Shown here: piece after piece, positions 26,150 through 40,182 of the stretch | Layout of the letters: each line of letters opens with the position of its first letter | Numbering within the stretch: the stretch's first letter is position 1 | Origin: an uncultured SAR116 cluster alpha proteobacterium | Lineage (GTDB): Bacteria; Pseudomonadota; Alphaproteobacteria; Puniceispirillales; Marisalimonadaceae | Length of the DNA stretch: 64,000 nucleotides | Assembly: GCA_902615025.1 (NCBI GenBank) | Contig: CACMNV010000003.1 | Coordinates: 62,001-126,000 of the forward strand | Direction: 5' to 3' | Notes under the pieces: generated by a model | Told to the model about the DNA's origin: nothing | Database searches by the model: none | The model's input: the letters and a program-made list of their open reading frames with translations, nothing else | Position numbers and translations under genes: made by a program

Positions 26150-26194
26150 ACTTAACTTTTGTTTATTTCATTTAGAATTGCAACAACAATTTTA

Positions 26195-26827
26195 TCATTT
26201 ATTTACTTCGTCTCTCTTGTTTACAACTTTATCAATAAGTCCTAATTTAACGGCATCCTTAGGAGATATAAAAGTATCTCTATCCATTAAACTTTCTATA
26301 TCTGCAAGTTTCTTGCCACTATGTTTTACATAAATTTGATTTAATCTACTTCTTAAGTTCATTATTTCTTTAGCATGAATTTCAATATCAGCTGCTTGAC
26401 CTTGAAATCCTCCCGAAGGTTGATGTGTCATTATTCTTGAATTTGGCAAACAAAATCTTTTATTTTTAGAACCTGCTGTCAATAATAGCGAACCCATACT
26501 TGCTGCTTGGCCAAAACAAACTGTACAGACATCAGGCTTTATATATTCCATTGTATCATAGATTGACAAACCTGATGTTACCACACCTCCTGGAGAATTT
26601 ATATACATAGAGATATCTTTAGAAGGATTTTCTGCTTCTAAAAATAACAATTGAGCACACACCAAAGAAGCGATGTTATCATCAACAGGTCCAATAAGAA
26701 AAATTATTCTTTCTTTAAGGAGTCTTGAATAAATATCATAAGATCTTTCACCCCTATTAGTTTGCTCTACAACCATAGGCACAAGTGCCGACAAAGCGTT
26801 ACCAACATTCATATCAAATTTACTCAT
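26195..26827 (-). CDS. clpP: ATP-dependent Clp protease proteolytic subunit ClpP
   Basis: Serine protease that forms the double-heptamer chamber. The 210 residues contain the catalytic serine in [10 protein letters not shown], histidine in [10 protein letters not shown] and aspartate in MDRDTFISP. The N-terminal segment [21 protein letters not shown] is typical. It is 21 bases downstream of tig and upstream of clpX. Confidence 0.97.
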   Translation of the reverse strand: MSKFDMNVGNALSALVPMVVEQTNRGERSYDIYSRLLKERIIFLIGPVDDNIASLVCAQLLFLEAENPSKDISMYINSPGGVVTSGLSIYDTMEYIKPDVCTVCFGQAASMGSLLLTAGSKNKRFCLPNSRIMTHQPSGGFQGQAADIEIHAKEIMNLRSRLNQIYVKHSGKKLADIESLMDRDTFISPKDAVKLGLIDKVVNKRDEVNK

Positions 26828-26848
26828 TAAAACTTCCTTTACTAATAT

Positions 26849-28243
26849 TTATTTTTTTTTTGAAACTTTGGGTTTTGATTTATTACTTTTCTCTTTTTTT
26901 AATTCATCTTTTACATCAATACTATCTTCTTTATAAAGATCATCTACACTTACAACCTTCTCTTTAACTTCTGCTAATTCTACAACAAAATCAATGATTT
27001 TATCTTCAAAAACTGGTCCAGAAAGTTGATTTTGAGCATCTGGATTTTTCTTAAAATAATCTAAGATTTCTTTTTCTCGTCCAGGATATCTTTGTAATTC
27101 TTGCATCATTGCGTTTTGAGTATCTTTTTCTTCAACTTTGATATTATTAAGTCTTCCAATCTCTGCAAGTATTAGCCCTAATCTTACTCTTCTTTTTGAA
27201 ATGGTTAATGCGTCATCTTTTTCAGCCTTAGACATTCCTTCATCATTGGATTTATCTTTATTTTTATCAAGAGTTTCTTGATTTGGTTTCATTGCTAAAC
27301 AAACACTTTGATATTCATCTTCAACAAGTGTGTTTGGAAGTTCAAAGTCTATTGCATCAGCTAGCAAATCTAATATTTCTCTTTTCATCTTAGATCTAGT
27401 TTGAATTGAATGCTGATTGACAATCTGTTCTTTAACACTTTTCTTAAGTGATTCTAAATTTTCTAAACCTAATGATTTAGCAAATTCATCATTAATTTCC
27501 GTTTTAATATCTTCTCTAATTTCATTAATAGTTACATTAAAAACAACTTTTTTTCCTGCTAATTCTTTAGCTTGATAATCATCAGGAAAGTTAAGATCTA
27601 TATTAAAATTCTGGCCTGAATTTTTACCAATTAATTTATCTTCAAAACCAGGTATAAATGAATTAGACCCAATTTTCAAATGATGACCTTTTGCAGCACC
27701 TCCTTCAAAAACTTGATTATTCATTTTTCCTTCAAAATCAATAACAACTGTATCGTTTAATTTAGTTTTTCTATCTTTATTAACCTTTTGAGTCTTTGAG
27801 TTTTGTTTCGCTATTCTCTCTATTGAATCTTCAACTTGTTTTTCTTCAACTTTTACAATTGGGCGAGTAATTTTTAATTTGGTTAAATCAGGGACTTTGA
27901 AATCTGGCATTACTTCAACTGAATAATTAACTTTAATATCTTTACCTTCATCAAGTGACTTAATATCCATCTTAGGTTGCGTTGCGGCATTAATTTTAAA
28001 GTCATCAACAATTTTCTTTGAGGCATTGCTTAAACTTTCATTAACTACCTCACCAAAAATTTGTTTTCCAAATCTCATTTTTATAATGTTATGAGGAACT
28101 TTTCCTGTCCTGAAACCTGGTATGTTAGTTTTAGGAGCAAGTTCTGAAATTTTGCTTTGAACAAGTTTATCAATTGATTTATTAGTAATCGTAATCTCAA
28201 ACTCTCTTTTTAACCCAGTGGTTTTTATTTCTTTTATTTCCAT
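26849..28243 (-). CDS. tig: Trigger factor (ribosome-associated chaperone)
   Basis: Chaperone at the ribosome exit tunnel. Domains in order: ribosome-binding N domain (1-115, with PGFRTGKVPHNIIKMRFG), FKBP-type prolyl isomerase domain (about 155-240, VIDFEGKMNNQVFEGG and SFIPGFEDKLIG) and a long helical C domain. The C terminus carries a lysine-rich tail. 464 residues is a normal length. AGGAAG precedes the ATG. The tRNA-His and tRNA-Leu genes directly upstream are on the same strand and may share a transcript. Confidence 0.96.
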   Translation of the reverse strand: MEIKEIKTTGLKREFEITITNKSIDKLVQSKISELAPKTNIPGFRTGKVPHNIIKMRFGKQIFGEVVNESLSNASKKIVDDFKINAATQPKMDIKSLDEGKDIKVNYSVEVMPDFKVPDLTKLKITRPIVKVEEKQVEDSIERIAKQNSKTQKVNKDRKTKLNDTVVIDFEGKMNNQVFEGGAAKGHHLKIGSNSFIPGFEDKLIGKNSGQNFNIDLNFPDDYQAKELAGKKVVFNVTINEIREDIKTEINDEFAKSLGLENLESLKKSVKEQIVNQHSIQTRSKMKREILDLLADAIDFELPNTLVEDEYQSVCLAMKPNQETLDKNKDKSNDEGMSKAEKDDALTISKRRVRLGLILAEIGRLNNIKVEEKDTQNAMMQELQRYPGREKEILDYFKKNPDAQNQLSGPVFEDKIIDFVVELAEVKEKVVSVDDLYKEDSIDVKDELKKEKSNKSKPKVSKKK

Positions 28244-28266
28244 CTCAACTTCCTGAATTTAATTTA

Positions 28267-28351
28267 TGGTGCGGGCGGAGGGACTTGAACCCCCACACCT
28301 TACAGTACATGAACCTAAACCATGCGCGTCTACCAGTTCCGCCACGCCCGC
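28267..28351 (-). tRNA. tRNA-Leu (TAG)
   Basis: Class II tRNA of 85 bases on the minus strand: acceptor starts GCGGGCG, anticodon loop TTTAGGT (anticodon TAG), long variable arm, T-arm GGGGG-TTCAAGT-CCCTC, discriminator A and encoded CCA. It lies just upstream of tig. Confidence 0.95.
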
Positions 28352-28401
28352 ACTTTATCAATATCTAATATATGTATATGTCAAAATAATCAATATTAAA
28401 T

Positions 28402-28479
28402 TGGGGCGAGTGACCGGAATTGAACCGGCGGCCTCAAGAGTCACAGTCTAGCGCTCTAACCAGCTGAGCTACACTCGCC
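28402..28479 (-). tRNA. tRNA-His (GTG)
   Basis: Anticodon loop CTGTGAC within stem CTAGA/TCTTG gives anticodon GTG. Acceptor GCGAGTG/CACTCGC is preceded by a genomic G at position -1 and followed by C73 and CCA. G-1:C73 is the standard bacterial histidine identity element, missing in several alphaproteobacterial orders. Confidence 0.95.
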
Positions 28480-28591
28480 ATATGATTTTATTTAATAAAG
28501 TAAGACTGATCTGAAATCAAACTATATGTATAAATAATATAAAAAACTTTTGTTTTTTTTATTTATATGTAAATGTTGTCATTGTTTTAAA

Positions 28592-29758
28592 ATGATTACA
28601 AATAGAAGTTTAAATTTAGGTACAGAAACTGCATTTTCAGTTTTAGCAAAAGCTAATAAACTTGCTGAGCAAGGCAAAGAAATAATAAACCTTGGTATAG
28701 GTCAGCCTGACTTTTTAACACCAAAACATATCGTAGAAGCTGGAATAAAAGCATTAAGAGATGGCCATCATGGTTATACTCAAGCTTCTGGAATACCAAA
28801 ATTAAGAGAGGCAGTTTGTTCAGATATTTTTAGAAGACACAATGTAGAAATTTCGCCAGAAAATATTTTGATTGTTCCTGGAGGAAAAGTTATAATTTTC
28901 TTTTCATCAATGCTTCTTGGGGATGATGATAGAGAAATTTTATATCCAAACCCAGGGTTTCCAATATATGAATCAGCAATAAGGTTTTCTGGTGCAAAAC
29001 CAGTCCCCTACCGCTTGAAAGAAAATATTGGGTTTTCCTTCTCTGCAGATGATATTCTAAATAAATTAACTAAAAAAACTTCACTTATAATTATTAACAG
29101 TCCTAGTAATCCAACTGGGGGAATTATTCCAAAAGATGAAATAGATAAATTAATAGAGGGTTTAGAAAATCATCCCAATACAATGTTAATGAGTGATGAA
29201 ATCTATGATCAATTTTGTTTTGGAGAAACACGTTTCACTTCTCTTTTAAATTATCCTTCTATTAGAGATAGATTGATAATTTTAAATGGCTGGTCAAAAA
29301 CATATGCCATGACAGGTTGGAGATTAGGTTATGGTATTTTTCCAGATACACTAATTGGTGCAGCAGACAAACTTGCCGTAAATGTTCACTCATGTGTAAA
29401 CGCTAGCGCACAATATGCTGCTTTAGAAGCTTTAAATGGCCCACAAGATTGTGTGTCTATGATGAATGATGCATTTAAAAAAAGATCAAAGATTATGTTT
29501 GAGCAATTAAACAAATTGGATTTAATTTCTTGTAATGACCCACAAGGCGCCTTTTATTGTTTTCCAAATATATCAAAATTAAATTTTAGTTCTTTGGATT
29601 TTCAAAATAAACTCTTAAACGAAACAGGAATTGCAGCTATAGCTGGGACTTCTTTTGGTGAATTTGGTGAAGGATATTTACGTTTTTCATGCGCTAACTC
29701 CGAAGAATCAATAAAAAGAGCTGTTGAAAAATTATCGTTATTATTATCTGACTTATAA
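28592..29758 (+). CDS. Class I PLP aminotransferase, aspartate-aminotransferase-like
   Basis: Transaminase of 388 residues from the chosen ATG at 28592; 14 further codons upstream (to 28550) read MFFLFICKCC... and do not resemble the family. Landmarks: NLGIGQPDFLTPKHIVEAG at the N terminus, NSPSNPTGG, DEIYDQF and the PLP lysine in GWSKTYAMTGWRLGYG. Such proteins act on aspartate, alanine or aromatic amino acids; the substrate is not determined. It stands alone between the tRNA genes and glnB. Confidence 0.87.
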   Translation: MITNRSLNLGTETAFSVLAKANKLAEQGKEIINLGIGQPDFLTPKHIVEAGIKALRDGHHGYTQASGIPKLREAVCSDIFRRHNVEISPENILIVPGGKVIIFFSSMLLGDDDREILYPNPGFPIYESAIRFSGAKPVPYRLKENIGFSFSADDILNKLTKKTSLIIINSPSNPTGGIIPKDEIDKLIEGLENHPNTMLMSDEIYDQFCFGETRFTSLLNYPSIRDRLIILNGWSKTYAMTGWRLGYGIFPDTLIGAADKLAVNVHSCVNASAQYAALEALNGPQDCVSMMNDAFKKRSKIMFEQLNKLDLISCNDPQGAFYCFPNISKLNFSSLDFQNKLLNETGIAAIAGTSFGEFGEGYLRFSCANSEESIKRAVEKLSLLLSDL

Positions 29759-29854
29759 ATTAGCTTAAAATTTAGGCATTTATTTTTTATAAATTAATAA
29801 ATTACATTTATCTCTTTAAATCATTTTTGCTTATTATATAGATTATCTGAATGA

Positions 29855-30199
<345 letters not shown>

Positions 30200-30213
30200 A
30201 TAAGGAGTGATAA

Positions 30214-31623
30214 ATGTCTAATGTTCAAAATATTTTAAAAACTATCAAAGAAAAAGAAATACAATTTGTAGATTTGCGTTTTACTGATCCAAGAGGAAAA
30301 ATGCAACATGTGTCTCAACATGTAAGCACAATTGATGAAAATTCTTTAGCAGAAGGCTTCATGTTTGATGGCTCATCTATTGCAGGATGGAAAGCTATAA
30401 ATGAATCAGATATGAAATTAATGCCAGACTGTTCTAGATCGGTTGTAGACCCATTTTATTCGCAACCAACATTAGCAATATTTTGTGATGTTTTAGATCC
30501 AATTTCTGGGCAACCTTATGAAAGAGACCCTAGATCTACTGCAAAACAAGCACTTAAATACATGGAAAGTATGGGTATTGGTGATACAGCATATTTTGGA
30601 CCTGAACCTGAGTTTTTTGTATTTGATGATGTAAGATATGAGGCTGAGATGAACTCATCTTTTTATAAAATTGATAGTAGTGAAGGACCTTATAATACTG
30701 GTAAAAAGTATGAAGAAGGTAATATGGGACATCGACCTGGTATAAAAGGAGGTTACTTTCCAGTACCTCCAGTTGATTCAGGGCAAGATCTAAGAAGCGA
30801 AATGGTTTTATCTCTTACTGAAATGGGAGTTCCAATGGAAAAACATCATCATGAAGTGGCTCCCTCTCAGCATGAATTAGGTCTTAAATTTGGTACCTTA
30901 ATTTCTACGGCAGATAACGTACAACTTTATAAATACGCAGTTCATAATGTTGCGCATTCTTTTGGACAAACAGCTACATTTATGCCTAAGCCTGTTGCCG
31001 GTGATAATGGTACTGGGATGCATACTCATCAATCTATTTGGAAAGATGGAAAACCTGTTTTTGCTGGTGATCATTATTCTGGACTTTCAGAAACTTGCCT
31101 TCATTATATTGGTGGGATTATTAAACATGCAAAAGCAATAAATTGTTTTTCAAATCCTTCTACTAATTCATATAAAAGACTAATACCTGGATTTGAAGCA
31201 CCAGTTTTGCTAGCTTACTCAGCAAGAAATAGATCAGCATCATGTAGAATACCATTTGTAGATAGCCCAAATGGAAAAAGAGTTGAAGTACGCTTCCCAG
31301 ATGCGACCGCAAACCCATACCTTGCTTTCTCAGCAATGTTAATGGCAGGGTTAGACGGCATCAAAAACAAAATTCATCCTGGTGATCCAATGGATAAAGA
31401 CTTATATGAGCTTCCAGAAAATGAACTTCAAAATATACCAACAGTTTGTGCCTCATTAAGAGAAGCAACAGAAGCATTAAGAAATGATATGGATTTTTTA
31501 ACGCAAGGTAATGTATTTTCAGAAGATCAAATTGAAGCATACATTGATTTAAAAATGGAAGAAGTGATTAATTTCGAGCATTCACCTCATCCTGTCGAAT
31601 TTAAAATGTATTACTCAAGTTAA
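30214..31623 (+). CDS. glnA: Glutamine synthetase type I
   Basis: Makes glutamine from glutamate, ammonia and ATP; dodecameric cytoplasmic enzyme. The 469 residues show GSLN-type motifs: [13 protein letters not shown], the ATP-binding [16 protein letters not shown] and [18 protein letters not shown]. Tyr398 in LYELPENEL is the adenylylation site, so it should be a GlnE-regulated GSI-beta. AAGGAG lies before the ATG; the gene is co-transcribed with glnB. Confidence 0.97.
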   Translation: MSNVQNILKTIKEKEIQFVDLRFTDPRGKMQHVSQHVSTIDENSLAEGFMFDGSSIAGWKAINESDMKLMPDCSRSVVDPFYSQPTLAIFCDVLDPISGQPYERDPRSTAKQALKYMESMGIGDTAYFGPEPEFFVFDDVRYEAEMNSSFYKIDSSEGPYNTGKKYEEGNMGHRPGIKGGYFPVPPVDSGQDLRSEMVLSLTEMGVPMEKHHHEVAPSQHELGLKFGTLISTADNVQLYKYAVHNVAHSFGQTATFMPKPVAGDNGTGMHTHQSIWKDGKPVFAGDHYSGLSETCLHYIGGIIKHAKAINCFSNPSTNSYKRLIPGFEAPVLLAYSARNRSASCRIPFVDSPNGKRVEVRFPDATANPYLAFSAMLMAGLDGIKNKIHPGDPMDKDLYELPENELQNIPTVCASLREATEALRNDMDFLTQGNVFSEDQIEAYIDLKMEEVINFEHSPHPVEFKMYYSS

Positions 31624-31652
31624 AACTTGATTTTATAATCTAATTTATTAAG

Positions 31653-36242
<4,590 letters not shown>

Positions 36243-36245
36243 TTA

Positions 36246-36647
36246 TTAAGAATTTTCTCGAGTATTGGTGTAAGCCAATAATGAATGTTTATCACAATAT
36301 GGTCTACCAGGAAAAATTTCTTTACCACAAAACTTAAAGTCATTTTGCTTAGGATCTCCTTCTGGCCAACAACATTTTGTTCTAGACCACTGCACTTCTC
36401 TTAACTTAATTTTTAAAGGTATAATTTTATCAGTAATTTCATTATTTTTTATACCAGTTACTTTTTGTTTTTTTTCAGAGGATATAGGTGAGGTTCTTTT
36501 GGCTAAACCCATTCTATGAGCTTTTCCAGCAACAGAATTTCGTGAAACACCAAGCATCTCACCTATCTTAGAAATTGGATGGCCTTGGTTCCATAGATCT
36601 TCTAATTTTTTAAGTTTTAAGTCATCCCATGTATTTTTATTTATCAT
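36246..36647 (-). CDS. gcrA: GcrA cell-cycle regulator
   Basis: Alphaproteobacterial transcription factor that works with sigma-70 at promoters carrying CcrM-methylated GANTC sites. The N-terminal helix-turn-helix reads WDDLKLKKLEDLWNQG...ISKIGEMLGVSRNSVAGKAHR, and the C-terminal zinc-finger-like part holds CCWPEGDP, CGKEIFPGRPYCDKH. The start at ATG 36647 gives the usual N terminus of a few residues before Trp; an ATG at 36662 is also possible and would overlap the aroE-like gene by 7 bases. Presence of GcrA supports an alphaproteobacterial host. Confidence 0.93.
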   Translation of the reverse strand: MINKNTWDDLKLKKLEDLWNQGHPISKIGEMLGVSRNSVAGKAHRMGLAKRTSPISSEKKQKVTGIKNNEITDKIIPLKIKLREVQWSRTKCCWPEGDPKQNDFKFCGKEIFPGRPYCDKHSLLAYTNTRENS

Positions 36648-36655
36648 GTAATTTT

Positions 36656-37447
36656 TTACCATAAATTGAAGAAATTTCCAGCTAATTTAATTTGTGATAC
36701 TAACATATTTTTTCCTAAGTGATAATTTCTTTTATATTTAATTGCTTCTTTAATTAAAATTGTTTCTTCAGGATCCATGACAATATCGATAATAGTACAA
36801 TTAGTTCTTGTTTTTTTTACATCAAAAATTAAATCTTTATTGTCTTTAAGGCCTAAACTAGTTGCATTTATAACATAATCATATTCAGAGATATCATAAT
36901 CTCTAAAATCATCAATTAAAATTTCGGTATTAGATTTTAGATTTTTAAGTTTGTTAACTAATAAATTTAGTTTAGTAGTATTCCTGTTAATTAGCTTTAA
37001 TCTCCTTGCTTTAGCTCTTATTAAAGAGTAACAAATAGATGTGCCAGCTCCGCCAATTCCAAAAATTGCAAAATCTTTATTTTCTACGATTAAATTTTTG
37101 TTGTTTAAACCATTTACAAAACCTATGCCATCAAAATTCGTTCCAATAAGTTTTTCATTTTCAATTTTTATCCAATTAACTGATTGTGTATCTATTGCTT
37201 CATTTTCTAGATTATCACAATATTTAAGAACATTAGTTTTATGAGGTATTGTTACAGTCATGCCGGCAAAATTTTTAATGCTCTTAATCCCTGAAAAAAA
37301 ATTTTCTAAATTATCACTGCTTACATTTATTGGAATCATAATTGCATTTACTTTTTGTTCTTGAAATATTTTTGTAAAAAGTGTTGGTGCTTTTACATGA
37401 TTAATAGGATCAGCTATACAACCAAAAATTTTAGTATTAGCTTTCAT
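36656..37447 (-). CDS. Shikimate/quinate dehydrogenase-family protein with variant substrate motif
   Basis: NAD(P)-dependent dehydrogenase of 263 residues in the AroE fold: catalytic lysine in [10 protein letters not shown], Rossmann motif [14 protein letters not shown] and INATSLGL. The substrate-binding serines usually seen as SLSP near residue 15 are replaced by a DPINHVKAP segment, and the NTDG motif reads NFDG. It therefore resembles AroE-like paralogues with another substrate more than housekeeping AroE. If no other aroE exists in the genome it could still be the shikimate enzyme. It overlaps the msrB stop by 4 bases and precedes gcrA. Confidence 0.75.
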   Translation of the reverse strand: MKANTKIFGCIADPINHVKAPTLFTKIFQEQKVNAIMIPINVSSDNLENFFSGIKSIKNFAGMTVTIPHKTNVLKYCDNLENEAIDTQSVNWIKIENEKLIGTNFDGIGFVNGLNNKNLIVENKDFAIFGIGGAGTSICYSLIRAKARRLKLINRNTTKLNLLVNKLKNLKSNTEILIDDFRDYDISEYDYVINATSLGLKDNKDLIFDVKKTRTNCTIIDIVMDPEETILIKEAIKYKRNYHLGKNMLVSQIKLAGNFFNLW

Positions 37448-37818
37448 TTTAATTTTTCTTTACTAAAATTTAAAGCTAAAGAATTTATACAATATCTTAA
37501 ACCAGTTGGTTTTGGTCCATCTGGAAAAACATGGCCCAAATGAGCTTTACATTTAGTGCAATGTACTTCAGTTCTAACCATTCCATGTGTCTCATCTTTA
37601 GAGGAACTTATAGCATTTGCATTAAATGTGTCAAAAAATGAAGGCCATCCAGAATGAGATTCATACTTTGTATCGCTTGAGAATAAATTAGAATCACAAC
37701 AAACACATTTATAAATACCCTTTTCTTTATTATGTAAATATTCACCTGAAAAAGGTGGCTCGGTTCCATGTTGTTGAGTAATATAATATTGATCCTGAGA
37801 TAATTTATTTTTTTTCAT
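37444..37818 (-). CDS. msrB: Peptide-methionine (R)-S-oxide reductase MsrB
   Basis: Repairs methionine-R-sulfoxide in proteins. The 124 residues hold the family zinc cysteines (CVCC and CTKC), the SGWPSFFD motif and the catalytic cysteine in [11 protein letters not shown]. Length is standard for single-domain MsrB. First gene of the msrB - aroE-like - gcrA - pepN run. Confidence 0.95.
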   Translation of the reverse strand: MKKNKLSQDQYYITQQHGTEPPFSGEYLHNKEKGIYKCVCCDSNLFSSDTKYESHSGWPSFFDTFNANAISSSKDETHGMVRTEVHCTKCKAHLGHVFPDGPKPTGLRYCINSLALNFSKEKLK

Positions 37819-37870
37819 TCATAATCCATATAGAAAATTACATAAATTTACAATATATTAGTTCTATAAT

Positions 37871-38482
37871 TTAATTAATTGAATTTAATATTTTACTAAC
37901 TTTAACTACTCTCATTATTGCAGTTAAAAAACATAACAACGCAAATATCCAAGCTATGAAATTTGCTACTTCATAAAATACAAACATTAATATAAATAAA
38001 ATTATAGTTTCTGTTCCCTCAATAAGTCCTTCGCTGTAAAAAAATGATTTTTTTGAAAGTTGTTCAATTTTTAATTTTTTTTTCTCAAAAATCCAAGCTG
38101 TCGTTAAAAAAGTTGCACACGTTCCTATAAATGATGATAGTAATAATGACATTGAAAGGAAATTATCATTATCGAATAAAATAAAGCCAAAAGGTAACAA
38201 AGCATAAATAAAAAAATCAGAAATTATATCGTAAAAACCACCTAAATCAGTTGGCTTTATTAACCTAGCCAAAGCTCCATCAACACCATCAAGAAATCTA
38301 TTTAGTATAAAAAAAATTAAAGCAATATATATCATTCCTAGAGATAAAAAAATAAAACAAAAAACACCTAAAATGAAACTAAATAATGTAATTTGATTTG
38401 GTGAAATTTGATATTTTAGAAGAATGGTAGCAATTTTTTTTAAAACTGGTTTTAAAAAAAAATTCAATTTTTGGTCTAACAT
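37871..38482 (-). CDS. CDP-alcohol phosphatidyltransferase family membrane protein
   Basis: Phospholipid headgroup transferase of 203 residues with about five to six transmembrane helices. The family signature, Asp-Gly-x2-Ala-Arg...Gly-x3-Asp-x3-Asp, is present as LDGVDGALARLIKPTDLGG plus FYDIISDF. Could make phosphatidylglycerol-phosphate, phosphatidylserine or another headgroup; the acceptor cannot be deduced. It lies 7 bases downstream of the LysM protein. Confidence 0.85.
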   Translation of the reverse strand: MLDQKLNFFLKPVLKKIATILLKYQISPNQITLFSFILGVFCFIFLSLGMIYIALIFFILNRFLDGVDGALARLIKPTDLGGFYDIISDFFIYALLPFGFILFDNDNFLSMSLLLSSFIGTCATFLTTAWIFEKKKLKIEQLSKKSFFYSEGLIEGTETIILFILMFVFYEVANFIAWIFALLCFLTAIMRVVKVSKILNSIN

Positions 38483-38488
38483 ATTTTT

Positions 38489-39505
38489 TTAAGGTAATAT
38501 GAATAATTGTTTTGGAAAAATTAAATCTGGATTATTTATTTTGTTTTTATTTAATTTAATAATATCTACGTATTTTTCTCCACCACCCAACCTTTGATAA
38601 GCAATTTTCCACAATGCATCTCCTTTTTGCACTACTAGAAGAGTTTTGTTTCCTGCATTTTTTAAAATTTCTCCATATATGTTGATTTGATCTTTTGCAA
38701 CAATTTTACCTTCTTTATCAATGAGATTTGCAATTAAAACTTGTTCACCAGATATTAAAGAGTTTGGTAATGTAATATTCCAAGCATTATCTACAATTGA
38801 TCCACTAAATACTTTACCCCCTAATATTCTTGCTTCTATCTTAACACCTTTTATAGAATAACCCGATATCTGTAATTGATTTAATTCTAAATCATTTGTG
38901 AGTGATAAGATTGAAATTTCTGGATTTAGGTTATTTACAGAGTTTTGGGAAATTAATTTTAATTTTTGTTTCTTTTTGTTTAATTTTGGAGACTGTATTA
39001 TTTTAGTAGCTTTAATACCATCTGTATCAATAATAGCTACTATTGGAACTGTGTCTTTATTATTATCAATTTTAATTGCTATTGCGTCGTTTGATATTAT
39101 AATTTTCTTTTCAGATGAAGTTATTTTAAAAGCTAAAATATGATCGCCAACACTAAGTGGATTTTCAGTAACAATTACAAATTCTCCAACGTTATCTGAT
39201 AAAGTTTTGGCAATTATTTTTCCGTTTGAAATTACATTTAGCTCTGAATTAGGTATCGTTTTTCCAGCTATAAGAACATCACCACCAGGATTTACGCGGA
39301 TTGTTTGTAAATTTAGAATTTTTTCACTTTTAATATTCTCTACTTTTTTATCCTCTTCAATAAGAGGTTTTGCTTCTTTAATTTTATTAACTACTGGTAC
39401 ATCTATTTTTTTTTCTTGAATATTTGTTGGTTGATAAATGTTATAAGTTATAGCCCCAACAGCTAAAAAAGTTCCTAAAAAAAGTAAGTATGTAATTTTA
39501 GACAA
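38489..39505 (-). CDS. LysM-domain, membrane-anchored envelope protein
   Basis: Protein of 338 residues with one N-terminal hydrophobic segment (about 4-24), a charged linker, two or more beta-rich repeats of bacterial Ig-like type (such as VNPGGDVLIAGKTIPNSELN and the SGYSIKGVKIEA segment) and a C-terminal LysM domain (VVQKGDALWKIAYQRLGGG). It probably binds peptidoglycan from the periplasmic face. Similar proteins are common in alphaproteobacteria and have no assigned function. Confidence 0.82.
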   Translation of the reverse strand: MSKITYLLFLGTFLAVGAITYNIYQPTNIQEKKIDVPVVNKIKEAKPLIEEDKKVENIKSEKILNLQTIRVNPGGDVLIAGKTIPNSELNVISNGKIIAKTLSDNVGEFVIVTENPLSVGDHILAFKITSSEKKIIISNDAIAIKIDNNKDTVPIVAIIDTDGIKATKIIQSPKLNKKKQKLKLISQNSVNNLNPEISILSLTNDLELNQLQISGYSIKGVKIEARILGGKVFSGSIVDNAWNITLPNSLISGEQVLIANLIDKEGKIVAKDQINIYGEILKNAGNKTLLVVQKGDALWKIAYQRLGGGEKYVDIIKLNKNKINNPDLIFPKQLFILP

Positions 39506-39577
39506 AATATTTATCTTTCTTTATAAAATAATTGTATAATTTAACATCACTACAATTTTAAATCAAAGACTTAAAAA

Positions 39578-40123
39578 ATGGTAAAAAAAAATATTTGTGT
39601 ATTTTGTGGAGCTTCTTCAGGATCTTCACCTGACTTCATTACTCTAGCAGAAAAAATTGGTAAAATGATTGGAGAAAATAATTTCAATCTAATTTATGGT
39701 GCTGGTAGTACTGGACTCATGGGAGCATGCGCAAAATCTGCTCAGCAATCTGGAGCTAAAGTATTTGGTGTAATGCCAAACTTTCTTGCTAGAGTTGAAA
39801 AACCTTTAGATGGTATCAATACAAGATTTACAACTACAATGCGATCTCGAAAGGCAATAATGTATAAAAAAGCGTTTTTGTTTATAATTTTACCTGGTGG
39901 CATTGGTACTCTCGATGAATGCGTTGAAGTATTAACACTAATTCAGTTAAAACAAATAAAAGAAAAAAAAATAATTATATTTAATTATAAAAATTATTGG
40001 AATTTTTTAATTAAGCTTCTTGACAAGATGAAAAAAGAAAAATTTATGAATGATAATTTTTATTCAGATTTAATTGAATTAAATGAGTTAAATAAATTAA
40101 AAACTTTATTAAAAAGTTTTTGA
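39578..40123 (+). CDS. LOG-family nucleoside 5'-monophosphate phosphoribohydrolase
   Basis: Lysine-decarboxylase-fold protein of 181 residues of the TIGR00730 group, which releases the base from cytokinin riboside monophosphates or related nucleotides. The signature PGGIGTLDE is present, with the N-terminal CVFCGASSGSSP segment and the arginine motif MRSRKAIMYK. In bacteria the physiological substrate is usually unknown. It is followed by the unrecognised gene at 40183 on the same strand. Confidence 0.88.
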   Translation: MVKKNICVFCGASSGSSPDFITLAEKIGKMIGENNFNLIYGAGSTGLMGACAKSAQQSGAKVFGVMPNFLARVEKPLDGINTRFTTTMRSRKAIMYKKAFLFIILPGGIGTLDECVEVLTLIQLKQIKEKKIIIFNYKNYWNFLIKLLDKMKKEKFMNDNFYSDLIELNELNKLKTLLKSF

Positions 40124-40182
40124 AAATTTTTTTTAATAGTCTATACCTAGTCTTATAATTAGGTCAACTGTAAGGAATGAAT

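Noticed and set aside
28266-28451. Open reading frame of 61 codons
   Set aside because: It covers the tRNA-Leu and tRNA-His genes on the opposite strand; a translation artefact.
40099-40121. A/T-only hairpin at the end of the LOG gene followed by a T run
   Set aside because: The stem has a single G-C pair, and such structures arise by chance here; left out as a terminator.
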